Shown piece after piece: positions 8,317 to 15,928 of a DNA stretch of 64,000 nucleotides (within the stretch, counting starts at the first letter, position 1; each line of letters starts with the position of its first letter). The position numbers and the translations under genes were made by a program. The DNA comes from Devosia oryziradicis. GTDB taxonomy: Bacteria > Pseudomonadota > Alphaproteobacteria > Rhizobiales > Devosiaceae. The notes beneath the pieces are model-generated. The model made no database searches. It was not told where the DNA came from and saw nothing but the letters and a program-made list of their open reading frames with translations. Location: NCBI RefSeq assembly GCF_016698645.1, contig NZ_CP068047.1, forward strand, positions 1,027,001-1,091,000, written 5' to 3'.

Positions 8317-8676
8317 ATGAAGCGAATTCTGCTCGCAGAAGACGACAATGACATGCGGTCGTTCCTGACCCGTGCCCTCAAGAACGCGGGCTACGAGGTC
8401 GTGTCGTTCGACAACGGGCTTTCGGCCTATGAGCGGCTGCGCGAGGAGCCGTTCTCGCTGCTGCTCAGCGACATCGTGATGCCGGAAATGGACGGGATCG
8501 AGCTGGCGCGCCGCGCCACCGAGCTCGATCCGGACCTCAAGGTGATGTTCATCACCGGCTTTGCCGCGGTGGCTCTCAACCCCGACAGCGACGCGCCCAA
8601 GGATGCGTCGGTACTGAGCAAGCCGTTCCATCTCAAGGATCTGGTGAACGAGGTCGAGCGACTGCTGGCGGCATAA
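8317..8676 (+). CDS. cpdR: Cell-cycle response regulator CpdR
   Basis: A single-domain receiver of 119 residues, nearly identical in wording to CpdR of Caulobacter and Sinorhizobium (MKRILLAEDDNDM, SDIVMPEMDGIELARRATE, MFITGFAAVALNP, VLSKPFHLKDLV). Asp52 is the phosphoacceptor. Unphosphorylated CpdR directs the ClpXP protease to cell-cycle substrates such as CtrA and PdeA; the CckA-ChpT phosphorelay switches it off. The protein ends in Ala-Ala, the tail that makes CpdR itself a ClpXP substrate. Two tRNA-Val genes follow. Confidence 0.95.
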   Translation: MKRILLAEDDNDMRSFLTRALKNAGYEVVSFDNGLSAYERLREEPFSLLLSDIVMPEMDGIELARRATELDPDLKVMFITGFAAVALNPDSDAPKDASVLSKPFHLKDLVNEVERLLAA

Positions 8677-8708
8677 CTGCCACTATCCACAAAGCGCCGA
8701 TTGCCCTC

Positions 8709-8738
8709 TTGACCCCTTCAGGGGTTTTATGGTCTATC
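8709..8738 (+). promoter_or_regulatory. Candidate tRNA-Val promoter overlapping a small cpdR terminator
   Basis: TTGACC (8709) and TCTATC (8733) are 18 bases apart, and transcription would start about 40 bases before the first tRNA. The spacer holds the short hairpin ACCCC-TTCA-GGGGT followed by TTTAT, which could end the cpdR transcript. Either reading, or both, is possible. Confidence 0.45.
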
Positions 8739-8782
8739 CGCGCCACTGGACGGGCCTTGCGGCTCTTCCATCCCGGAGAGAT

Positions 8783-8857
8783 GGGCGTATAGCTCAGCGG
8801 GAGAGCACCTCGTTGACATCGAGGGGGTCACAAGTTCGATCCTTGTTACGCCCACCA
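8783..8857 (+). tRNA. tRNA-Val (anticodon GAC)
   Basis: A full cloverleaf of 75 bases: acceptor GGGCGTA pairs with TACGCCC, the anticodon stem CCTCG/CGAGG encloses TTGACAT with anticodon GAC at 8815-8817, and the T-loop is GTTCGATCC. The 3' CCA is encoded. It reads GUC and GUU codons. Confidence 0.97.
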
Positions 8858-8883
8858 TCTCTCTACTTTTCGCCAATGGCGAT

Positions 8884-8958
8884 GGGAGTATAGCTCAGCG
8901 GGAGAGCATTCGCTTCACACGCGAAGGGTCACAAGTTCAATCCTTGTTACTCCCACCA
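8884..8958 (+). tRNA. tRNA-Val (anticodon CAC)
   Basis: Acceptor GGGAGTA pairs with TACTCCC; the anticodon stem TTCGC/GCGAA encloses TTCACAC with anticodon CAC at 8916-8918; CCA is encoded. It reads GUG. Its D and T arms are nearly the same as in the tRNA-Val(GAC) 26 bases upstream, so the pair probably arose by duplication and is likely cotranscribed. Confidence 0.97.
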
Positions 8959-9028
8959 TTCCCCTTCTCCGTTTGACTTCGGCGACCTGTGAACGGGCAA
9001 GCCCTGCGTTTGCGGGCGCGGGGGTACC

Positions 9029-9643
9029 TCACCACATGGTTTGTCGGGCGCGTTCGGGCCAGGCCTTGTCATAGGCGTCGCCGCCAACCTGGTTTTCCGT
9101 CATGCCCGCGAGGATCTGGCCGGGGGTGGGCAGGGTGGCCGGATCGACGTGGCGCTCCGGATTCCAGAGTTCGGAGCGGACAATGGCGCGGGCGCACTGG
9201 AAATAGAGTTCATCGATCTTCATAACGATGACAGAACGCGGCGCCTTGCCCTCGACCGCAAAACTGGCCAGCAGCTCGGGATCAATGCTGAGATGAGCCT
9301 TGCCATTGGCGCGGAAGGTGGTGCCCGAGCCGGGCAGGAGGAACAGGAACGCGACGCGCGGATCGCGCACGATGTTGCGCAGCGAATCGATGCGGTTGTT
9401 GCCGCGCCGGTCGGGCATCATCAGCGTCTCGTCATCATGAACGCGCACGAAGCCGGGTTGGTCGCCACGCGGCGAGCAATCGATGCCTTCGGGGCCGACG
9501 GTGGCGAGGGCGGCGAAGGGGCTGGCCTCGATCAGGCGCCGGTAATGCGGCGTCATCCGGTGGGCTACCTTGACTGTCGAAGCGGCGGCGGGAGCGGGGG
9601 TGTAGAGCGCTTCGAGCTGCTCGAGCGAAGTGACAATGGACAT
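9029..9643 (-). CDS. Pyridoxamine 5'-phosphate oxidase family flavin-binding protein
   Basis: A 204-residue split-barrel protein of the pyridoxamine-phosphate-oxidase fold, which usually binds FMN or F420. Conserved stretches are FAALATVGPEGIDCSPRGD, LMMPDRRGNNRIDSLRNI and VAFLFLLPGSGTTFRANGKA. The subgroup is annotated as PPOX-class oxidoreductase of unknown substrate; it is not PdxH, which is longer and has a different C-terminus. The ATG at 9643 is preferred over a TTG two codons earlier because AAGG lies six bases before it. It is a single gene facing msrB. Confidence 0.85.
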   Translation of the reverse strand: MSIVTSLEQLEALYTPAPAAASTVKVAHRMTPHYRRLIEASPFAALATVGPEGIDCSPRGDQPGFVRVHDDETLMMPDRRGNNRIDSLRNIVRDPRVAFLFLLPGSGTTFRANGKAHLSIDPELLASFAVEGKAPRSVIVMKIDELYFQCARAIVRSELWNPERHVDPATLPTPGQILAGMTENQVGGDAYDKAWPERARQTMW

Positions 9644-9751
9644 AATCAACCTTGGCAGGCGTTCAGCCCGACGTGAACATGGGGCGCTATCGGCGGGATG
9701 TAACTGATCCTATATTCGGCGCGAATAACAGCGCGACAAAGGAGTAATGCC

Positions 9752-10156
9752 ATGGACACCCATGCCTTCAAGGTGACCCGGACCGACGCCGAATGGCGCG
9801 CCAAGCTGACGCCGGAACAGTATCAGGTCATGCGCAACCACGGGACGGAGCGCCCCGGCTCCTGTGCGTTGCTCTATGAGAAGCGCGCCGGAACGTTCTC
9901 CTGCGCCGGCTGCGACACGCCGCTGTTCGAGTCCAAGCTCAAGTTCGAGAGCGGCACGGGCTGGCCGAGCTTCAACGATCCGCTGCCAGGCTCGGTGGAA
10001 GAAACGGTGGACCGCAGCTACGGCATGGTGCGGACCGAGGTGCATTGCGCCACCTGCGGCAGCCATCTGGGCCATGTGTTCCCCGATGGCCCCCCGCCGA
10101 CCGGCCTGCGCTACTGCATCAATGGCGTTGCCTTGAACTTCACGCCCACGGCGTGA
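9752..10156 (+). CDS. msrB: Peptide-methionine (R)-S-oxide reductase
   Basis: Repairs the R epimer of methionine sulfoxide in oxidised proteins, using thioredoxin. All landmarks are present in 134 residues: zinc ligands Cys51/Cys54 (CAGC) and Cys99/Cys102 (CATC), the substrate loop [19 protein letters not shown], and the catalytic Cys122 in [17 protein letters not shown] lies seven bases before the ATG. The stop overlaps the GTG of the next gene (GTGA), so the two are cotranslated. Confidence 0.97.
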   Translation: MDTHAFKVTRTDAEWRAKLTPEQYQVMRNHGTERPGSCALLYEKRAGTFSCAGCDTPLFESKLKFESGTGWPSFNDPLPGSVEETVDRSYGMVRTEVHCATCGSHLGHVFPDGPPPTGLRYCINGVALNFTPTA

Positions 10157-10935
10157 GGTTTTCGGCCAATCTGTCCATGCTCTACCCAGAGCATGGTTTT
10201 ATCGAGCGGTTTGGCGCCGCGGCGGCCGATGGCTTCCGCGGCGTCGAGTTTGTTTCCCCCTACGAATACGGAGCGGCCGAGGTGGCCGGAGCGGCGCGAG
10301 CGGCTGGCATCGAAATCGTCCTCTTCAACTCGCCGACCGGGGACTGGGCGAAGGGCGAGCGGGGCAGCGCTTGCCAGCCGGGCCGGGAGGACGTGTTCCG
10401 CGAGGGGATCGAGACCGCGATCGACTATGCGCAAGTGATGCGATGCCCGCGGCTGCATATCATGGCGGGTATCGTGCCGGATGGGGTTTCGGCAGCGGCG
10501 GCGGAAGCGTGCCTGGTCGACAATTTGCGCTGGGCGGCGGCGCGCCTGGCGGAAACCGGGATTGCAGCGCTGATCGAGCCGATCAACCCGGTCGATATGC
10601 CAGGTTATGGCCTGAACTCGCTTGCCCAGGCAGAGCGGGTGCTCGCAGCGGCAGGGCCCGAGAACCTGTGGCTGCAATATGATTTCTACCACATGGCGAT
10701 GATGGGCGAGGCACTGGTCGAAAACTTCGAGCGGCTGCTGCCGCGTATCGGGCATGTGCAGATCGCCGATATGCCGGGCCGGCACGAGCCGGGCACGGGC
10801 CGGTTGGACTATGCCGGCGTCTTCACGGCGGTGGAGAGGTCGGGCTATGGCGGCTGGATCGGCGCGGAATACCGGCCAAACGCGGGTACAAGCCAGGGGC
10901 TGGGGTGGATGCACGCCCTGCGTAAGCAGCCCTGA
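10153..10935 (+). CDS. hyi: Hydroxypyruvate isomerase family protein
   Basis: A TIM-barrel isomerase of 260 residues that interconverts hydroxypyruvate and tartronate semialdehyde in glyoxylate metabolism. The N-terminus [19 protein letters not shown], the centre [13 protein letters not shown] (metal-binding Glu), the [11 protein letters not shown] stretch and [16 protein letters not shown] fit Hyi and its OtnI relatives. The start is GTG at 10153 inside the msrB stop (GTGA); this gives the family length of about 258-260. No glyoxylate carboligase gene is nearby, so the substrate is inferred from family only. Confidence 0.88.
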   Translation: MRFSANLSMLYPEHGFIERFGAAAADGFRGVEFVSPYEYGAAEVAGAARAAGIEIVLFNSPTGDWAKGERGSACQPGREDVFREGIETAIDYAQVMRCPRLHIMAGIVPDGVSAAAAEACLVDNLRWAAARLAETGIAALIEPINPVDMPGYGLNSLAQAERVLAAAGPENLWLQYDFYHMAMMGEALVENFERLLPRIGHVQIADMPGRHEPGTGRLDYAGVFTAVERSGYGGWIGAEYRPNAGTSQGLGWMHALRKQP

Positions 10936-10938
10936 GGT

Positions 10939-13392
10939 TCAGGTTCCCCGCGGCTTTGCCCGCGCCGTTGGGGCGGCCTTTGCCGGGTCGTCGGGCCAGG
11001 GGTGGCGGGGGTAGCGGCCCTTGAGATCCTTGGCGACGTCGGCCCATGAGCCAGCCCAGAAACCAGGCAGGTCGCGGGTCGTCTGGATTGGCCGGTGCGC
11101 GGGAGAGAGCAGCACCAGCAGCAGGGGAATGCGGCCATTGGCAATGCTGGGGTGGCGGGTAAGGCCGAACAGTTCCTGCACGCGGATCTCGATCGCCGGG
11201 CCGCCCTCTGCCCCGTAGTCAATGGGGACGGCATTGCCGGTTGGCGCCACAAAGTGGCTGGGCAGCAGCGCTTCGATTTCCTGCCTGCGCGGATAGGGCA
11301 GCAGCAGGTCGAGCGCAGCGCGCAGGTGGTCGGCTGAAATGTCGGAGAGCTTGGTGAGGCCGAAGAGGGCTGGCGCCAGCCAGTCGGCGGCGTCGGCGGC
11401 AAGAGCGTCGGCCGAGAGATCGGGCCACGCATCACCCAGCGTCGCGCGCAGGTAATTGGCGCGGGCGCGCCAGGCCTTCTGCTCGCGGCTCCAGGGCAGG
11501 GCTTCAATGCCGCGACGAGCGGCGGCTTCGGCGAGGAGCAGGGCGGCGGCTTCCGGGTCGTCGACGGGCACGGGATCGTCGGCGAGCCTGATGGCGTCGA
11601 GCTGGCGGAGACGCCTGGCGCGGACGCTGGACGAGGCCGCGTCGAAGCTCAGCGTCGTGGTTTCGGTGATGCGGTGGGCAAAGAGGGCTTCGAGATCGGT
11701 CCGATCCAGGGCGGCGGCGCCGCGGATGCGGGCGGTGGCTGCGGTGCCGGTGATGTCGGTCACAACGAGGTAGGGCTGGGTGGCCAGGGCGTCGGTTTCC
11801 TCGAGGCTGGCCTGGCGGCCATTGGCGAGGCGGAACCTGCCGCGGGGGCCAGCGGCCTGGGCGACGCGATCGGGGTAGGCGCGGGCAAGGTGGCGGCTTG
11901 CTGCAAGATTGCTTGCAGTTTTCTTGCTGCTTGCTTGCGCGGCCCAGCGGCGGGCGAGGGCACGGGCGTCGTCGGCGCGTTTGGACCGATCGGTGCGGAA
12001 GCGATCGAGGCGATGGGCCAGGTCGGTGCCATCGCCGCCCAGGCCGCGTTCGGTGACGAGGACGGCCAGTTCCGCCGCCGTCAGGGCATCGTCTTCGGCT
12101 GCGGCGGCGACCACCATGTGGGCCAGGCGGGGATGGAGCGAAAGGCGGGCGAGGGCTTTGCCCTCCGGGGTGATGCGGCCCTGCGCGTCCAGCGCATCGA
12201 GGGCGCGGAGGAGGTTCGTCGCCTCCGCCCAAGCGGGGGCTGGCGGGGGATCGAGAAACGGCAGGGTGCCGGGATCGGCAACGCCCCAATTGGCAAGATC
12301 GAGCGCGAAGCCGGCAAGATCGGCCGCCAGGATTTCCGGGGTGTCGAAGGGCTCAAGCGCCGAGTTCTGGCCCTCGTTCCACAGCCTGATGGCGACGCCT
12401 GGGCTCGTGCGGCCGGCGCGGCCGCGGCGTTGGTCGGCGCCGGCGCGGGAAATGCGCGATGTGGCGAGCGTGGTGAGACCGGTGCCGGGTTCATAAACCG
12501 GGACGCGGCGGAAGCCGCTGTCGACCACGATGCGGACGCCATCGATGGTCAGCGAGGTTTCGGCAATGGAGGTCGCGAGGACCACCTTGCGGCGGCCCGG
12601 TTCGGCCGGGCGGATGGCACGATCCTGCTCGGCGGGGGTGAGCTGGCCATAGAGCGGGGCGATATCGATGTTGGCGGCGACGCGGGTGGCGAGGCGCTCA
12701 GCAACCCTTGTTATTTCGCCCTGGCCGGGGAGGAAGACGAGGGCAGAGCCTTCGTGTTCGCGCAGGGCGGCAAGGACCGCGGTGGTAACCTGGTCTTCGA
12801 GGCGCTGCAGCGGATCGGGTTCGCGATAGAAGGTCTCGACGGGGAAGGCGCGGCCAAGGCTTTCGATCACCGGGGCGTCGGAGAGGAGGCGGGCGACGCG
12901 GGCGCCGTCCAATGTCGCCGACATGACGAGGACGCGCAGGTCGGGGCGCAGGGCCGAGGCGTCGAGGGTGAGGGCCAGGCCCAGATCGCCATCGAGGCTG
13001 CGCTCGTGGAATTCGTCGAAGAGGACCGCGGCGATTTCGCTCAGCTCAGGGTCGTCGAGCAGCATGCGGGTGAAGACACCTTCGGTGACAATTTCGATAC
13101 GGGTCTTGCTGGTGACCTTGCTGTCCATGCGCACACGATAGCCGACGGTCTGGCCGACTTCTTCACCAAGCAGGCGCGCCATCTGGCTAGCGGCGGCCCG
13201 GGCGGCGAGGCGCCGGGGTTCGAGCATGATGATGCGGCGATCTTGGCGCCACGGGGCGTCGAGCAGTGCCAGGGGTACACGGGTGGTCTTGCCGGCGCCC
13301 GGTGGGGCGACGAGCACCGCATAGGGGCCGGCAGCGAGGGCTTCGCGCAGGGCCGGTAGGGCATCGTCGATGGGAAGGGGCGGCAGGGACAT
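10939..13392 (-). CDS. hrpB: ATP-dependent helicase HrpB
   Basis: A DEAH-family helicase of 817 residues. Motif I APPGAGKT (29-36), the DEFH box (126-129), SATLDG, and the motif VI stretch QRRGRAGR are intact, and the C-terminal HrpB-specific region (DLPGFWAGSWADVAKDLKGR) is complete. HrpB is common in proteobacteria; its cellular RNA substrate is poorly known. The ATG at 13392 is preferred; an upstream TTG at 13428 would add a 12-residue basic stretch and neither start has a good Shine-Dalgarno. The stop lies three bases from the hyi stop (convergent). Confidence 0.93.
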   Translation of the reverse strand: MSLPPLPIDDALPALREALAAGPYAVLVAPPGAGKTTRVPLALLDAPWRQDRRIIMLEPRRLAARAAASQMARLLGEEVGQTVGYRVRMDSKVTSKTRIEIVTEGVFTRMLLDDPELSEIAAVLFDEFHERSLDGDLGLALTLDASALRPDLRVLVMSATLDGARVARLLSDAPVIESLGRAFPVETFYREPDPLQRLEDQVTTAVLAALREHEGSALVFLPGQGEITRVAERLATRVAANIDIAPLYGQLTPAEQDRAIRPAEPGRRKVVLATSIAETSLTIDGVRIVVDSGFRRVPVYEPGTGLTTLATSRISRAGADQRRGRAGRTSPGVAIRLWNEGQNSALEPFDTPEILAADLAGFALDLANWGVADPGTLPFLDPPPAPAWAEATNLLRALDALDAQGRITPEGKALARLSLHPRLAHMVVAAAAEDDALTAAELAVLVTERGLGGDGTDLAHRLDRFRTDRSKRADDARALARRWAAQASSKKTASNLAASRHLARAYPDRVAQAAGPRGRFRLANGRQASLEETDALATQPYLVVTDITGTAATARIRGAAALDRTDLEALFAHRITETTTLSFDAASSSVRARRLRQLDAIRLADDPVPVDDPEAAALLLAEAAARRGIEALPWSREQKAWRARANYLRATLGDAWPDLSADALAADAADWLAPALFGLTKLSDISADHLRAALDLLLPYPRRQEIEALLPSHFVAPTGNAVPIDYGAEGGPAIEIRVQELFGLTRHPSIANGRIPLLLVLLSPAHRPIQTTRDLPGFWAGSWADVAKDLKGRYPRHPWPDDPAKAAPTARAKPRGT

Positions 13393-13534
13393 GGGGAGGT
13401 GTTTGGCGGACCGGCGGGGTTTGGGCAAGAGGAAGGGCGTGGACGCGGAAGGGGAAAGTGAACCAAGATTGCGTTGCGGGGTGGTGCCAGGGCCAATCCG
13501 GCTGCATTAGGGTGGGGTCCATTGGGAGTCTTGC

Positions 13535-14398
13535 ATGAGCAACATTCGTATCGCCAATGACCATCTGACCGTCGAAGTCTCCCCGCTGGGGTCCGAGATG
13601 CAGTCAATCGTGACCCGTGACGGGCAGAGCTGGCTGTGGCACGGCGACGCCGCCTTCTGGAGGGGGCGCTCGCCGGTGCTGTTTCCAATGGTGGGCCGGT
13701 CGCCCAATGACCAGGTCAGCATTGAGGGGCAACGCTACGGCATGAACCAGCACGGCTTCGCCCGGCGTAGCGCTTTCACGCTGATCGACAGCGGGTCGGA
13801 CTTCTGCCGGTTCGAGCTGGTGGCGAGCGAAGCCAGCAAGGGCATGTATCCGTTCGATTTCGTGCTGACGCTGGAACATCGGCTCGAAGGGCGAGCCGTG
13901 GTGGTGACAGCCGAGGTTTCCAATCGCGATCATCGGCCCATGCCATACGGGATCGGGTTTCACCCGGCCTTCGTGTGGCCGCTGCCCGGCTGCGAAGGGC
14001 TGGAGCACGAGGTGACGCTGGACAATGGGCGGGCGCCAGTGCTGATACGCCTGTCGGGTGGCCTGGTGGCGCCCTTTGCGCATCCCTCGCCGTTCAAGGC
14101 CGGGGCGATGACGCTGAACCATGATCTGTTCGAGGCCGATGCGATGCTGTTCCCGGAGGGCGCTGGGGCCGGATTGACCTATGCGGCGGGGGATCGGGCG
14201 ATCCACTTCACCTGGGAGAATTTGCCGAACCTGGCCATCTGGTCCAAGCCGGGGGCGCCGTTCGTGTGTCTGGAGCCCTGGCATGGTACGGCGGCCGAGG
14301 TGGGCGAGAATGATGCGCTCGATGAGCGGCCCTATGTAGAGATTCTCGGGCCTGGGGCGAGCGGACGGTACTCGTTCAAGGCTGAGCTGGTCGGGTAG
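13535..14398 (+). CDS. Aldose 1-epimerase (mutarotase) family protein
   Basis: A 287-residue galactose-mutarotase-fold protein that would interconvert alpha and beta anomers of a sugar or sugar phosphate. NQHGFARRSAFTLI and GIGFHPAFVWPL hold the two conserved catalytic-site His regions, and CLEPWHGTAAEVGENDAL carries the conserved Glu region. The spacing fits the LacX/YihR-like subgroup rather than GalM. It is a single gene, divergent from hrpB. Substrate unknown. Confidence 0.87.
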   Translation: MSNIRIANDHLTVEVSPLGSEMQSIVTRDGQSWLWHGDAAFWRGRSPVLFPMVGRSPNDQVSIEGQRYGMNQHGFARRSAFTLIDSGSDFCRFELVASEASKGMYPFDFVLTLEHRLEGRAVVVTAEVSNRDHRPMPYGIGFHPAFVWPLPGCEGLEHEVTLDNGRAPVLIRLSGGLVAPFAHPSPFKAGAMTLNHDLFEADAMLFPEGAGAGLTYAAGDRAIHFTWENLPNLAIWSKPGAPFVCLEPWHGTAAEVGENDALDERPYVEILGPGASGRYSFKAELVG

Positions 14399-14429
14399 GA
14401 GGCTGACCGCAAGGTCGGCGAGCGTCGCC

Positions 14430-14542
14430 CACCCCCTCCTACCTTCCCCATCAAGGGGAGGTTTCTCTGCACTCGGGGGCACGATCCAGCGCAACCCACC
14501 GGACGGCACCTCCCCCTTGATGGGGGAGGTTGGGAGGGGGTG
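14430..14542. repeat. Family B intergenic repeat, copy 1
   Basis: Outer arms CACCCCCTCC (14430) and GGGAGGGGGTG (14532-14542) enclose inner arms CTTCCCCATCAAGGGGAGG and CCTCCCCCTTGATGGGGGAGG, separated by about 50 bases. It fills the gap between two convergent genes. Related elements lie at 15959, 22951, 38534 and 47923. Confidence 0.82.
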
Positions 14543-14578
14543 TAGGGAGCCCCGATCTCCCGCGTGACGACTGCGAAT

Positions 14579-15928
14579 TCAGCGCCGCACGCCCAGCCTG
14601 GCCATCTTTTCGCTCAGCGTCCGCCTTGGCACCTGCAGCGCGTCTACCACTGCGGCGATGGAATCGCCGTGGCGGGCGAGTTCGGCCTCGATGACGTGGC
14701 GCTCATAGGCGGCGAGGCGGTCGGCGAGGCTGGCGGTGGACGATATCGGCTTGGCCGATTTCGGTCCGAGGATCGTGTCGAGCGAGCGTCCGGTGGCGTC
14801 GAGGCCCAAAGCGAAGCGGTCGGCGGCTGCCTTGAGCTCTCGGACATTGCCGGGCCAGGTGTGCACCAGCAGCGCATTGATGTCGGCCGGGTGCAAGGGC
14901 GGCGCGGGCTTGTTGAAGCGCTGGGCGGCCAGGCCGAGGAAATGGTGGAACAGTAAGACGCTGTCCTCGCCGCGATCGCGTAAGGGGGCGAGGTGGATAG
15001 TGGCCAGGTTCAGCCGATAGTAGAGGTCGGCGCGGAAGCGTCCGGCCTCGCTTTCGGCTGCGAGATCGACCTTGGACGCGGCGACGATGCGGACATCGAG
15101 CGGAATCTGCCTGTTGGAGCCGACGCGCTCGACCATGCGCTCCTGGATGACGCGCAGGACTTTCGCTTGGGCCAGGAGCGGCATGGACTCGATCTCGTCG
15201 AGCAGCAGGGTGCCGCCATTGGCGAATTCGAACTTGCCGATGCGTTTGTCGCGGGCGGAGGTGAAGGCACCGGCCTCGTGGCCGAAGAGCTCGGATTCGA
15301 TCAGTTCGGCGGGTATGGCGGCGCAGTTGACGGCCACAAAGGGTCCGTTGGCGCGCGGCGAGAAATCATGGAGGCAGCGGGCGACGACTTCCTTGCCGGT
15401 GCCGGTTTCGCCGAAAATGATGACGTCGGTGGGGATGGTCGCCAATTCGCGGACGGCGTGGCGGAGGTCTTCCATGACGCGCGACGAGCCGACCAGGCGG
15501 GTGGAGAGTTCGGCCTCGCCGCCATCGAGCTTGCGGCGCAGCTCGGCGACTTCGCGCTTGAGGCCGGCCTGTTCGGCAGCGCGGCGCAGAGTTTTGACCA
15601 GCTGGTCGGGCACATAGGGCTTTTGCAGGAAATCGAAGGCGCCTGATCGCATCGCTTCCACGGCCATCGGCACGTCGCCATGGCCGGTGATGAGGATGAC
15701 CTCGGAGGCCAGCGCTCGCTCGCGCACCGTCCGCAGGAGATCGAGGCCGGACAGCCCCGGCATGCGGACATCGGTGAGGATGACCTGCGGCCTGATGTCG
15801 TCGAGCGCGGCCAGGGCCTCTTCGGCATTCGCGGCGACATGGGTGGCAAAACCGGACAGGCGCAGCCACTGCTCGAGCGCGGTGCGCACCATTTCTTCGT
15901 CGTCGACGATGAGGACGGTGGGGGTCAT
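14579..15928 (-). CDS. Sigma-54-dependent response regulator, DctD-like
   Basis: NtrC-family activator of 449 residues. Receiver domain 1-120 with Asp53 as phosphoacceptor (LTDVRMPG) and Lys103; AAA+ domain about 145-375 with Walker A GETGTGKE (173-180) and Walker B LLLDEIE (Asp244, Glu245); Fis-type DNA-binding helix at the C-terminus (DALQVPRRTLSEKMARLGV). The sigma-54-contact loop reads GAFTSA (220-225) instead of the usual GAFTGA. Overall wording is closest to DctD. Its ATG overlaps the stop of the sensor kinase (ATGA). The likely target is the divergent tctCBA operon, whose promoter is sigma-54-type; this is inferred from position. Confidence 0.92.
   Translation of the reverse strand: MTPTVLIVDDEEMVRTALEQWLRLSGFATHVAANAEEALAALDDIRPQVILTDVRMPGLSGLDLLRTVRERALASEVILITGHGDVPMAVEAMRSGAFDFLQKPYVPDQLVKTLRRAAEQAGLKREVAELRRKLDGGEAELSTRLVGSSRVMEDLRHAVRELATIPTDVIIFGETGTGKEVVARCLHDFSPRANGPFVAVNCAAIPAELIESELFGHEAGAFTSARDKRIGKFEFANGGTLLLDEIESMPLLAQAKVLRVIQERMVERVGSNRQIPLDVRIVAASKVDLAAESEAGRFRADLYYRLNLATIHLAPLRDRGEDSVLLFHHFLGLAAQRFNKPAPPLHPADINALLVHTWPGNVRELKAAADRFALGLDATGRSLDTILGPKSAKPISSTASLADRLAAYERHVIEAELARHGDSIAAVVDALQVPRRTLSEKMARLGVRR

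Noticed and set aside
11674..13359. A 561-residue plus-strand open frame opposite hrpB
   Set aside because: Shadow of hrpB; Gly-rich with no motif.
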